Of a DNA stretch of 64,000 bases, positions 8,738 through 19,009 are shown piece by piece (position 1 is the stretch's first letter; every line of letters begins with the position of its first letter). The stretch is from Armigeres subalbatus (Eukaryota; Arthropoda; Insecta; Diptera; Culicidae). The stretch spans positions 367,311,925 through 367,375,924 of the forward strand of contig NC_085141.1 of NCBI RefSeq assembly GCF_024139115.2. Direction: 5' to 3'. A model generated the notes under the pieces. It worked only from the letters and a program-made list of their open reading frames with translations. It searched no databases and had not been told where the DNA came from. The position numbers were made by a program, and so were the translations under genes.

Positions 8738-11280
8738 CTGAAAGAAAAATAAGTTAAAATCATAACTTTCGAATCACTGGTTCTAAGTTTCTAATATGAC
8801 ATCAGCATCCAGTCAAATAGGATTTTTATTGCGCAGTTCTGTTTTCTCTATGCGTTCGTCTCATCAGAACCAACTTCTGCTGTCTCGGAGCGAACAAAGC
8901 AGAGTAAAGGCACTGCTGCTGTTCCGTCGACCAGCAACAGCATGAGTTGATGATTATATTAGCAATTTAGAGCCAGTACTCATCGATAGAAACCCGACCA
9001 TTTAAACAATTCAATATGCAGTAAAAGAGCCATATGTCAGTAAGGAATCGTAATCGAAAGTAATCGAAAATGATATTGCGACAAAAAAAAATCAAGCTTT
9101 GAGAAATTTTTCAAATTTGCAGAGTGTCGAAAATTTATTATACGGTGGATTTTGGGGGACGGATGTACTACCTCAAATGTTTCCACTTCCAAATACAGTT
9201 CTCCATCTACAAATAAAGCAAAAGCTACAGCAGTGACAATAGCAACAATACAACCAGCTCTAGCAGATGGCATACCCGCTACCTTCAACGGAGAACTCAT
9301 TATCGACGGTAGCAGAAGTTGGTGGTGAATGCGGAAGCAGTTCCAAGTGTATGGAGACAGGATTGGTTTGCTACGAACTACATGAGAACCTTCGCAGCTG
9401 TCAAATTGGCCACAGTTGGGTATATGGCAGCCACAGTTCCAATGGAAGCAATGAAGGATGAGAAGCGTTGAAATTATGTCGTCTCTCGGATATTCCTGAT
9501 GCATCCTGTTCGGAACTGGAGCCATCTTGATAGTGGATGAACTCAACTGGTGAGCACTTTTCGGTGGAAAAGTAAAGCTTCATCACGCCTATTTCCTATC
9601 TATTAGTAAAAATTATCGAGAATGAAGCCGTCGTGGTTAGTGAACCTAATTTGCATTATTGTGTCGCCAGCACTAAATTGTATTCCGACTTCCGACGTTT
9701 TACTTCCGAACTTACTTCCGACATCATGAACGTCAGAACAAAATTTGAATTTGCTACCAAAACATTGTCGGAAGAGTGTTCGGAAGTGTGGAAATCGACT
9801 TCCGAACTTCAATTTGGTGCCAGCGACGTTGTCAGCGACAACACAAGCTCGATTTTGTGATAGATAACACCGTACAGTGCTGCATATTTATTTTATTTTT
9901 CCGTGTGAATCTCGTCGGAAGTGGGCCTTGCTGCCAGTTCATCAGCGTCATATAAACAGTTTTGGTCTAAATGCACAATATAAAAATTTCTACGAAATGA
10001 CCCCGAAAGCCACTTCAGAAATTTTTCCAGAGGTTTATCCGGAGGATACTCCAGGAATTCCTCCGGAAGTTCTTCTAGAAATTCCTCCGGAAGCTCCTCC
10101 AAAAATTCCTTTGGATGTTCCTCCAGGAATTTTCCCAGAAGATCCTTCAGTTATGATAGAAGATCTTCAATTTTTAGCTATACGTTTTGATTATTACTTT
10201 ATATGTTTGTTGTGTTTGTAATCTAGTTATGATACGAAGAAGTTCTACATATGGCGCGTTGTGCATTGTTCATATCTTAACATTAATCATACTCGAATTA
10301 TTTTTGCATCATGACGAAACAGTGAAGTGTTGCCCGAAGTGTGGTAAGTATACAGGGGCCAGTACCGCACACCTACTGAAGATTCAACTTGAAATGAACA
10401 GCTCCGCAACTTACCCGCATTTTGCAAAATGACAATCTATATCCAACGTATGGGCGGCATCGTAGAAAGAGAAAAGGATGTAGTGTAGTTCGTAAAGCCC
10501 TGGCACTCCTTCTCTCGCTTCGCACATAACCACGTGTTCTACTTCTGACGACGACGGCTCAGGTCGTTTGTAGGCGATCGTACTTGAGTATATCCTTTTA
10601 ATAACAGTGCTATTGATGGCTGCTGGGTGCGGAGTGCTCTTCTGTTTGATCCATCGAAAATGGGCATGCGCGTCGGTTGATTTTGAGTTAACCATCACCA
10701 GATGAAATCGTACACAATGCTTTCCAAAAATGAGAAATCAATTGAAAATTAATGCAAAGTTTTATTTCCAGATGGTTACCTTCGGAAATAATTCAGCAAT
10801 TACTAGTTCCTTACGATTTTTTAATCTGGAATCATTGATCCTAATCCATGCAACATCTGGTCCCCTTGGCTCTGTGAAATTTTTGTGTAATCCAATCGTT
10901 ACATTTACAACCCCTGGACCAAGAACTGTTAACTGGTTTGGCGCATCAATTTCACTAGTGGGTATAGAAAGCTTATGCAGCGTTAGATACGTTAGAAGTA
11001 TAATAAGTTTGAGAATTGTTACCAACCCTTTGCTGTTCACCAAACAGCGAGCTCTTGTCACATAAAAGTCGCGACCTATGTAGTATGCTGGACAGTACTT
11101 CTTCGGCACTTGGCAGAGACCCTTTGCCTTGCCGCATGCCACAGCGTTTGGCGTGCCAGGTTTCTTTTGGAAAATAATAGTCGCTTGCTTCATCAAGGCT
11201 TCGCTTGGTTCCCCGGTCCAAACGGTGGTAGTTATCAAAACCACCCCCGTCACGAACACCCATAACCAGTCTGTTGCCAT
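7891..11280 (-). CDS. Gene A: secreted Thr/Pro-rich protein, unrecognised family (4 exons)
   Basis: Model: exons 11280-11027, 10954-10780, 10719-10415 and 8737-7891, giving about 526 residues. Exon 1 starts at an ATG followed by a signal peptide (MATDWLWVFVTGVVLITTTV). Junctions keep phase: a GG|GTTGGT donor to CTAG|T, AAG|GTAACC to AAAG|C, GG|GTAAGT to TTCAG|A. Introns are 72, 60 and 1677 bases. Identical exon lengths and phases in gene B (exons 1-3: 254, 175, 305 bases) strongly support the model. The N-terminal 245 residues carry conserved cysteines; the C-terminal part is mucin-like. No membrane segment after the signal peptide is visible, so secretion is inferred. Function unknown. An extra small exon inside the long third intron cannot be excluded. 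Neighbours are its paralogue B upstream and a BEL/Pao element downstream. Confidence 0.8.
9267..9461 (+). other. Possible relic of a small Cys-rich secreted protein
   Basis: On the strand opposite gene A, inside its third intron, one frame reads GGECGSSSKCMETGLVCYEL then SCQIGHS. The C-x5-C-x6-C spacing with TGLVCYEL recalls small extracellular insect EB-like cysteine modules. A neighbouring frame directly upstream (TIATIQPALADGIPATFNG) looks like a signal-peptide end, so a frameshifted gene relic is conceivable. It is short, lacks a clear start or splice context, and could be coincidence. Confidence 0.25.
10016..10160 (+). repeat. Short block of degenerate GGAATTCCTCC-type repeat
   Basis: Words such as CCTCCGGAA, AATTCCTCC and CCAGGAATT recur about every 12-24 bases. 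Related degenerate blocks lie at 12020-12380, 27270-28860, 56470-56760 and 62190-62280, and a homogeneous relative forms the satellite at 57236-60420. The block sits in intron 3 of gene A. Confidence 0.55.
10415..11280 (-). CDS. Gene A exons 1-3: signal peptide and conserved Cys domain
   Basis: After the signal peptide the mature N-terminus reads GEPSEALMKQATIIF. A cysteine cluster follows (CGKAKGLC, KKYC, RARC) around YYIGRDFYVTRA. Exon 2 gives DAPNQLTVLGPGVVNVTIGL, with an N-glycosylation site NVT, and PDVAWIRI. Exon 3 gives CVRFHL, DAHAHFRWIKQKSTPHP, YKRPEP, VEHVVMCEA, YELHYILF and DIDCHFAKC. The alternating hydrophobic pattern suggests a beta-rich extracellular fold (inference). By eye, 13 of 84 residues differ from gene B in exon 1 and 19 of 101 in exon 3, so this part is under clear constraint. 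No named domain is recognised. Confidence 0.75.
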
Positions 11281-11345
11281 TGATTGGGAAACGTCAGATG
11301 GAGGTGACTTCGAAAGGCATGCTTCGATTTTTGATTGTTAGAGGA
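11281..11345 (-). promoter_or_regulatory. Gene A 5' UTR/proximal upstream, duplicated in gene B
   Basis: The roughly 60 bases before the ATG (on the minus strand GCATGCCTTTCGAAGTCACC, then CATCTGACGTTTCCCAATCA) are nearly identical to those before gene B at 21169-21230, and similarity ends abruptly beyond. This is either the shared 5' UTR or the core promoter of the ancestral gene. No convincing TATA box was identified. Confidence 0.5.
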
Positions 11346-11452
11346 GTTTCACATGGTTTCACCGTTTCACGGTTTCACCAACAGTTTCACTGCCCAGCAC
11401 TGTTTCAAATAGAGGAAATGATATTTATGTTCGATTTTATTATTATCAATTA

Positions 11453-11665
11453 TCTTCTCCTTCTTCTTCTTACTGGCATTACGCTGGGACATTGCCACCT
11501 CGCAGCTTAGTGTCCATTCAGCACTTCCACTTTTATGCCTAGGTAAATCGAGACAATTTCCAATTCGAAAATTGCCTAGACCGGCACCGGGAATCGAACG
11601 CTGCCACCCTCAGCATGGTCTTGCTTTATTGAAGCGCTTCTTACCGCTAGGATAAGAAGGGCCCC
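11453..11665 (-). mobile_element. tRNA-derived SINE (Feilai-like)
   Basis: Read on the minus strand from 11665, the head is tRNA-like (CCTAGCGGTAAGAAGCGCTT as the A-box region; GTTCGATTCC as a perfect B box). A body follows containing GCCGGTCTAGGCAATTTTCG and AAGCTGCGAGGTGGCAATG, with a 3' tail of AAG repeats (the plus-strand TTC run at 11454-11471). This head-body-AAG structure is that of abundant mosquito tRNA-SINEs of the Feilai type; the name is given from memory of the family. It lies about 170 bases upstream of gene A, on the same strand. Confidence 0.75.
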
Positions 11666-12019
11666 ACTCTAATAATTATATACCTATTAATGATTTTGCG
11701 TCCTTTTTTAGCCAATTATGTAATTTCACAATGAGCTTTAACCAGTTTGCTTTCCTTTCTACCTTCGCTATTCATTCATAAACCAATCCATTGGCGATCT
11801 GCCTTATAAACTAGACCGTTCTTCTGGGCGAGCTGCCCACTGACTGCTGCAATTCCGGACTGCCACGTGGGAACTCTGCACCTTGCTGCACGTAAACCCC
11901 GCTTCCATTTCCAGGAATCTCAATAACCGAATGGTTAGCCTTGGCTTTCCTTTTAACATCTGGAGATGTCCGGACACTCTTCTGTTGTATTCTACCATCT
12001 ATGCCTTTGAACAATGCTT
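11666..12019. other. No recognisable feature
   Basis: AT-rich intergenic sequence between the SINE and a degenerate repeat block. Only short antisense open frames are seen, without start context or domain signature. Confidence 0.4.
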
Positions 12020-12400
12020 CTTCAGGAGGTTTTCATGCAATAGAAATTTATTTAGGAAATCCTCCGATATTTTTTTCTCGGAATTAGTTCTCTGATTAGT
12101 TCTACAAGAATTGCTCCATACATTAGTTCAGAAAGTACTCCAGGAAATACTTTATGAGTTCCTCGAGGAATTACTTAATACCTGCCTTCGAAAATTCCTT
12201 CTGGAACTCCAGCACAACATCCTTCGGAAATTTCTTCAGGAATCTCTCCGGCATCTCCTCCACGATTTTTACTAAATATTTCTTAAGAAAACTCTACGGA
12301 AATTTGGATATGTTTTAATCCTTCCTTAGAAAATACCTTCAGTTGCTCCCACGGAAATTCTTCAGGAATTCCTCGGGATATCTTTTTTTTTCCAATAGCT
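12020..12400 (+). repeat. Degenerate GGAATTCCT-type repeat block
   Basis: CCTTCGGAAATTTCTTCAGG, AATTCCTCGG and similar words recur in imperfect tandem. Same repeat type as 10016-10160 and 27270-28860. There is no coding potential beyond repeat translation. Confidence 0.55.
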
Positions 12401-12411
12401 TTATTTTCCCA

Positions 12412-12645
12412 CTGGAATCTGGCCTGCTTTCCAAGTATTCTATTAGCATAAAAATTTAGAAGAAATTCAAGGAAATTTCTGGATTAAATTTGAGTGTCTA
12501 GTCAGCCTTGCGAGCAAAATCGTATGATTGCAATGGCTGGCATAGGAAAGCTTTCGATTGATAACTGAGGAAATGAAAAACGAATACTAAGTTGAAAAGC
12601 AGGCCAAGTTCCAGTTAGAATGTAGAGTTGTAGAAGAATACGAGG
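12412..12645. repeat. Dispersed repeat with inverted partial copy
   Basis: GAAAGCTTTCGATTGATAAC, ACTGAGGAAATG and GGCCAAGTTCCAGTT at 12546-12621 recur at 60555-60630 in the same orientation. An inverted partial copy lies just upstream at 12412-12450 (complement of ATGCTAATAGAATACTTGG). This suggests the end of a fold-back or retroelement family; the type is not recognised. Confidence 0.5.
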
Positions 12646-14215
12646 AAAACGATTCCAATCCATTTCCAATTCCAATAGCTCCAACCCATTTTCAATCCAA
12701 TCCCAACAAACAATTTAAGCTGAATAAGCTAATTTTTGTAGCTGAAGAAGACTATTTTGGGTTGAATGAGCGCTCTATCAGCTTCCGATGTTGGTTGGAA
12801 TTCCTTCAAATTCCAATCCAGTTCAAATTAAATTCCAGTTCAATTCATTATTTCTATAACATACTTTCTATTTAGTATTCATGGAAAAGCAACAAACACA
12901 TCAGCACATGCAGAAGAAAATGACTAATGAATAATGAATAATCGTTAGATGCTCGGATCGGTGATTGCAACACGGCATTGTCCATCCAAGCACGATTTAA
13001 GCACGAACTGTGTTTGTGTGTAGTACGAACAGATGCTGTTGGCGACGTTTCTCGACGTATGAGTTAAGGACGTGTACAAGTACGTTGGCCATCTCCATCT
13101 AATGGGACCCCTTTTCTATTCTTCAAAGTAAGGAAGTTTTAATTCTGGAATAAGGGGATATATGTGTAGTACAGAAAGTAATGTAATCGCTTCTCAAGAT
13201 CGATCGCAGTATCAATTCCTAGTGGCTCCACTAGTATGCATCTTTCTCTGAAGAGTAAAGATACATTTAAGCTCTGGAACTTGACAGCATTTAAGCTGAT
13301 CACAAAGTTGTGCCTTTGCCCAGGGAAGTGCCAGTCGATCGCTTATTGTTGCACCAAAATCAGCAACCCTCCCCCCCCCCTTTTTTGTCCCAAGTCACCG
13401 TCGTCGTCCAGTGCACCCCCAAGTAACATTTCAAGTTTTATTCCGCTCTAGAAATGGTTTTCAATTTCGTAAATCTTTACTGAATTTATTGATGGTACAC
13501 CCAAATATATTTGTTATTCAAATCAATTACCAAAACGTGTCTTTCGCGATGAAAACGCCGTCCAATCATGAATTTCAGTGATAAATTTCACTGACTTGAA
13601 GATAGTTCTCCATTTCCAATATTGCCATCCTAGATTTCGCTCAGAAAAATGTTGCTCTTATTAAACACCGTTATAAATCCTTTGCAATGTAAATATTATT
13701 ATTGGGGTTATTTATTTGACCACATTACGACCACAAATTGTGGCTTTGATCGAGCTTTGAACTTCGAACTCTTCGTTATAACCGTAGAGCTGCTCACAAG
13801 ACCATACGGCATTTGACGTTTGAAGCATTTTCAGTAGATTTATTAGAGGTTTATTGATAGCAATAAGATCACCATTAAATCTGAGTATCTAGTCATGGTG
13901 ACTGCTGTCATAAATCCGCTATAAGAATTAAATAAATCTAACAAGCTTGGAAATTGTTACTTGGGCCGTGCACCTCTTTTCGAACAAAACGAGATCATTG
14001 GATTGGAAATACTCAATGTGATAGGTACCCTTTGCTATGGAATCAATGGCCAGATTAAATTATTCAAGCCCAAGTTTCAAAGAATTCGAAGCAATGGACT
14101 TAATTTAACAAAATCTTTCTAAAATTATTTCTCAATGTGAATGACTTTGGGTGAGTGTGATAAATTTTATCAAACATTTATATTTTTCAGAATCGAAATC
14201 AGAATCAGTTCAGTA
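12646..14215. other. Repeat-poor intergenic DNA, nothing recognised
   Basis: AT-rich sequence with a C10 homopolymer run near 13371-13380. No open frame with domain features, no terminal repeats and no tRNA-like boxes were found. Confidence 0.4.
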
Positions 14216-15229
14216 GAGTGGGGAAGGTCCGTTTGGTCGGACGTTATTTGGCTGAAAGCCATTCGACCGAAATAACTTGGCCAAATTTGGTCTATTAATT
14301 CATAAGGTCGACAGTATTTATCTAAAAATGTTGTTTGGCTATGTGGTTGGAAATACGGTCGAAAATGTCGCTTAGAACAAAATGCAGTTCGGCTGAAAGA
14401 AAAGTGGGAAATGAGAAGTTTAGAATAGAAAGTGAGAAGTGAGATGTCCGACCTCTCAGTCTCACTTCTTATTTTTCACTTCTCGCTGTAAATGTGCGTA
14501 ATGAGAAGTAAGAATAGTAGAATGAGAAGGGAGAAGTGAGAGATGAATCCGCATAAAAGGTAAGAAATAAAAAGTGAGAAATGGAATGTATCACTTCTCA
14601 CTTCTCATTTCCCATTCTTTACTTCTCATTTTCACTTCTCACGGTGTCTCACGCAATGCTCATTTCATTTTTCATTTCTCAAATGCGCAGTAGTCTCACA
14701 TTGTATTGCATATTTCTTTTTTCTCATTTCTCACATTGAGAAGTGAGAATGAGAACTGAGAAGTAACAAGAAGAAGTGAGAAGTGGGACTTTTAACTTCT
14801 TCGTTCTTTCTTCTCATTTCTAGCATCGCACTTCGCTTTTCACGCGCTTCTCACTTTTCACAGTGAAAAGTGAGAAGTGAGACGTTTTACTTCGCACTTC
14901 CTATTTCTCACTTTTAATTAAATTTGATTTTAATTAATGCTAATCAGCCTTAATTATTTTAAACTTTTCACATTCACTAATGTTGACCTGTTGGGCCGTA
15001 TCCGTTCAGCTAAACGACATTTTCAGCCAAACTTCCCTTATTTCAAAAACGGCGCTTTCTTAAAAAACGGCCCTTCTACTAAACGTTTATTTCGGCCAAA
15101 CAACATTCCGGTTAAATTATCAGTTCGTCATTTCGACATTTACGACCGTATGTCCTTTCCGCCGTTATTTTCGGCCAAATGGCTTTCGGCCGCATGATCT
15201 TCGGCCAAACATCTCTTCGTCCAGCATAG
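14216..15229. mobile_element. Fold-back element 1 with GAGAAGTGAG core
   Basis: The arms are imperfect inverted repeats made of TTCGGCCAAA-type words: the left arm (14221-14400) reads GGCTGAAAGCCATTCGACCG, and the right arm (14985-15229) read in reverse complement gives GGCCGAAAGCCATTTGGCCG. Between them (14400-14910) lies a purine/pyrimidine minisatellite of GAGAAGTGAGAA words that switches strand several times to TTCTCACTTCTCA. There is no coding capacity. The architecture is repeated on a larger scale at 24481-27262. Confidence 0.6.
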
Positions 15230-16499
15230 TAACTCCAACTCATAAGGCACATCATAATTCGATGAGTGTATTATTTAGTTTCATATTTTGTTAATTTCTC
15301 ACATTTCCAACTTCATTCTGTAGTCATTGTCATTTAAATCGAATAAGCTCATTATTCCTCAACAGTCTTGTCACAATTTTGTCGAGTAAGGGAAAGAATA
15401 GTTTGGTATAGAAAAGTAATAAAAATGTCCTTCATTTATGTGCATTGAAACCAAACCAGAACAAATACGTCCATGTGCTACACCTTTGGTCAAGTCAGCG
15501 CTGCTGGCGTAGCTTGACTAAAAGGTGAACAACAGATAGAGGTATTGATTTTGGTTTCCACAATGAATCCAATCAGGGTAGAAAACATTCGAAACGAAAA
15601 ACGAGATGAGCCACCTTCGGTCTGAAAATATCGATAATAATGATTTTAACAAAAAAACAAAAAGATTTTAAATTATTCAGCGAGATAAATCAGTTGCAAG
15701 ATTGTTGAGAAAAAAACTGAAATTAAATCATAAAAAAGTCTAACTGGAGGTATTGCTTTATCTACTTTCGACTACTCTAATTATTTTTAAAATGTTAAAA
15801 CAAAATACCGAAAAAGTGCTGGAATTTATTCTGGCCTAACATTTGTCTGATTTTGGACCAACATTATGCCAATTCTTCCAACTGGTTTACACTGCACCAC
15901 CTTTACCATTTTTTTAGATTTAGATGCCTAAAAATGTTATGAGAGAAAAGTTTTAGATGCCTAAAAATGTGGTGGGAGGAAAGTTGACATTGAATAAGTC
16001 AAAGAATCAACTGAGCCTCTAAAACGAGATGAAATTTTTGTTGTGAAATGTCGATTGGCGTCTCGCAAATTTTTCGGACAATTCTTTAAACGATTTTTTG
16101 CAATTCCTGATTATAATACCTGGTTTATAGCTGTCATTTGAGTGATAAAAAGGCCTACTTTTCCATACCAATGACATGGGTGCTTTAATGAACATTATGC
16201 AACTCAAATGGGTTGCATAAAATCCATTATAGCACTCATTTGGGTGCTTTAATGGAAAACCAGCATTAGAACAATAGTTGCATGACCACATTTAGCTTAA
16301 TTGGCTTAGGTGAGTGTTTGAATAATGTATTCTCTGTGTCACGTAATAAATTGAATAATTTGATGGGCATGACATCAAATTTTCCAAAGGCAGGTTTATC
16401 TAACGCATTACGGTCTGTCGAACACACAAGGGGTCGCGATAATATGAAATCTGTTTGTTTTCTGCAGCAACATGATTTTTTGGCAAGATTGATCATGTG
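15230..16499. other. Intergenic DNA with a stem-loop and a short duplication
   Basis: A stem-loop lies at 15481-15528 (CACCTTTGGTCAAGT against CTTGACTAAAAGGTG). A direct duplication of about 40 bases occurs at 15915-15985 (TTTAGATGCCTAAAAATGT twice). Otherwise no recognised feature. Confidence 0.4.
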
Positions 16500-16720
16500 A
16501 ATTAAATAAAATTGTACCATTTTGGTACAGATTTATCATACTTAAGTCCATTTTTCGTCATTGCAAAAAATAGCGTGTGCAACTCGTTGCAAAACTCGAT
16601 TTTTTCAGCACTCGTAGTATTTATCCAACTCGGCAAGCCTCGTTTGATAAACGTACAACTCGTGCTGAAAAAATCATCTTTTTGCAACTAGTTGCACAAA
16701 CTACTATTTGAAAATTTCGT
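16500..16720. repeat. Palindromic dispersed repeat
   Basis: The inner words GTGCAACTCGTTGCAAAACT and TTTTTTCAGCACTCGT are answered in inverted order by CTCGTGCTGAAAAAATC and TTGCAACTAGTTGCAC. The right half recurs almost unchanged at 39960-40035, so this is a dispersed MITE-like sequence. Confidence 0.5.
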
Positions 16721-16832
16721 TCTCGGGACACGTCAAATACCGTTTTTCAATTCGCTTGGTGGTGCTCGAAGCGCGGATAGTTTCTTCCCGGATCCCAAAC
16801 AATTTGATTAACGTTACTAAAACAAATTGGTT

Positions 16833-16981
16833 ACTTGTCATAAGACGAGTTAACTCGAGTCGAGTCAAGTACGAGACACTGAAGACGGCCTTACTGTTGA
16901 GGTCGAAATACGTAGCTGTCAAGATACAATTAAGTGGTGGAATTCAATGGGATTGTATTAACTCGTCTTATGACAAGTGAA
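16833..16981. repeat. Inverted repeat, stem of about 21 bp
   Basis: ACTTGTCATAAGACGAGTTAA at about 16834 is repeated in reverse complement ending near 16979, separated by about 100 bases. No further family member is recognised in the window. Confidence 0.5.
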
Positions 16982-17199
16982 GACATTCCACTAAAAAGCT
17001 CGAAATAATTTTCTTATCAACAAATTGGTATTCATCCACGGAATTCCGACGATTTGCTTCATAGAAATTAAAAAAAAAACTTTCTTGGAATTTGAATATT
17101 TCGCTTCTCGAAACAGCAAGAAAATCAATTGTTTTGCGATTTATCCGACAGCGAAATATTCCTTTTTTTAATGTGGAGCAAGTACTTCTCTTAACTTGA

Positions 17200-18090
17200 A
17201 TAATTTGCTACTCAGAACTCAGAACAATTTGAGAACGCGGAGAGTTCCTTATCGTAATGCGGAGAAAATACTTCACAAAACTCGGAAAATTGGCAGTCTG
17301 TTCTCGAATCTGCTTCTGCTTCTCGAATTTCAGTAAGTTTGCTTCTCGAAACTCAGAAAATTTACTCAACTCAGACAATTTGCGTCTCGAAACTTCGTCG
17401 GTTTGCTCCGTGGATGATTTGCGTCTCACAACACAGACAATTTGTTTTTGGTACGCGGATAATTTGGTTCTCGAAACTCAGTAAGTTTGCTCCTCGGACC
17501 GCGAATAATTTGCTACTCAAAATACAGTCAGTTTGCTTTTCGGGATGCGGATATGTTTCTTCTCGAGACTCAGCTGGTTTGCTTTTTTGCTAATTTGCGT
17601 CTCAAATCTAGAAAAAAATGTTTTTCGGAACGCGGATAATTTGCTTCTCAAAATTCAGTCAGTTCGCTTAACGGAACGTGGATAATTTGCGTTTCGTACC
17701 TCAGACAATTTGCTTCTCAAATCTTACTCAGTGTGCTTTTCGGAACCTGAATAATTTTCTTCTCGAAACACAGTCAGTTTGCTTTTCGGATCGCGGATAA
17801 TTTGCGTCTCAAAACTCAAAAAATTTGCTTTTCAGAACGCGGATAATTTGCTTCTAAAAATCAGTCAGTTTGCATTTCGGAACGTGGATAATTTGCGTCT
17901 CGAAACTCAGACAATTTTCTTTTTGAACCGCGGATAATTTGCTTCTCGAAGCTCAGATAATTTTCTTCTCGAAACCCAGTCACTTTACTTTTCGGAACGC
18001 GGATAATTTGCTTCCTAAAAATCAGTTAGTTTGCTTTTCGGAACGTTGGTAATTTGCTTCCTAAAACTCAGACAATTTGCTTTACGGCAC
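17200..18090. repeat. Tandem array, 23-bp half units (46-bp pairs)
   Basis: Alternating 23-base units, TTTGCTTTTCGGAACGCGGATAA-like and TTTGCTTCTCGAAACTCAGACAA-like, repeat about 38 times with divergence. The array stops within about 20 bases of the gene B 3' UTR (polyadenylation signal at 18107-18112). Apparent ORFs inside it are translations of the repeat. Confidence 0.7.
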
Positions 18091-18106
18091 GCGGAACACA
18101 TTAAAT

Positions 18107-18112
18107 TTTATT
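18107..18112 (-). terminator. Polyadenylation signal of gene B
   Basis: AATAAA on the minus strand, 65 bases after the stop codon. The surrounding 3' UTR is alignable with that of gene A, and the tandem array begins immediately beyond. Confidence 0.65.
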
Positions 18113-18177
18113 CTTTGATCTAAATATCACTTACATTACAATAACTGTTCTTTTACGACCATAAAACTGTGAAATTT

Positions 18178-19009
18178 CTAGCAAGAATCGCCACTAGCTG
18201 CATCCGGATAAGCCCTTCCTCTCTGCTGATCCGGATTCAGGTATTGAACGACGGCTGGCGTCATCGTAGTCCTCGGTTCAATCCAAGGTGGAAGAGTGCT
18301 GCCTGTTGCACATCGCATCGCACCACATAAGCCTGGAGAAATCCCAGACGGTGCGGATGATGATGGTGACTCCCTACGGTGACGATACCGTAGTCGTCTT
18401 CTCTGCCAGCAACGGTGACACCTGCGGCAACCTACGCAGTGCTTCACCGGTTCTTTGGGAGTGGTAATGACTTCCGGGTTCGTATCGTCGATGTAGCTAA
18501 TACTGAAGGGAAAATTGTTCGGCCTGCCTGTGTACAATTCAGTTTCGTTTCCGTACTTGGGAATTTTCTCGGGCAACTGGGTAACTTGAAGCGTGGCAGT
18601 TGTAGATTCATTAATCGGCATAGGAGTGGTGGTCGGAGGTAACGAAATGGTTTTATTTGAAGATGGCTCCGGCTTAGGCGCCGGTGGATGGGGATGAGTT
18701 GGAGGTGTTTCGGGAGTTGTTGGAATTTCCTTCGTTGGAGGTTTAACTGCTTCGATCGGCCCTAGTAAGATTTCAGGTTCCCAATCTATGAGTTCGTCTG
18801 GTTCGGGTGTAGTTGGATTGAAAACCTTTATGCTTGTCACAAGGTTTGGTTTTTTCGTCGTTGGCAATGGAGTTGTAGGTGGATCATTTATTAAGATCGT
18901 GTAGTTCGGATAGTAGTACTCATAATCGTATTCGTAAACATAGTTGTACACATATCTGACTACCGGAGCTGGTGTCGTAACTATGTTCATGCGACTGACA
19001 TCATTCGTT
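18178..19009 (-). CDS. Gene B exon 4: mucin-like tail
   Basis: About 276 residues after the TTTCAG|A splice (Gly-Thr-Asn-Asp junction). The Tyr-rich opening (YNYVYEYDYEYYYPNY) is followed by TTPLPTTKKPNLVTSIKVFN and then a long Pro/Thr/Ser region (PTHPHPPAPKPEPSSN) that gene A lacks. The shared block FSISYIDDTNPEVITTP, the basic Cys cluster CVGCRRCHRCWQR and the terminal DAASGDSC follow. The TTPVPVFKN repeats of gene A are missing, so the tails have diverged by repeat gain and loss while their anchors are retained. Confidence 0.75.

Larger units (their letters stand above)
8738..10414. other. Third intron of gene A (1677 bases)
   Basis: Flanked by a GGTAAGT donor and a TTTCTTTCAG acceptor in gene orientation. 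It holds a plus-strand cysteine-containing stretch near 9267-9461, a degenerate run with repeated CTTCCGA words (9680-9810) and a short block of the dispersed GGAATTCCTCC-type repeat (10016-10160). It is alignable with the third intron of gene B only at the ends. No further exon is evident. Confidence 0.55.

Noticed and set aside
10954..10980. Alternative 5' extension of exon 2 in gene A (acceptor before CTTTCTATACCC)
   Set aside because: It would be in phase in gene A but out of phase in gene B. The acceptor at CTAG|T (A) and CCAG|T (B) with a GG|GTTGGT donor fits both genes.
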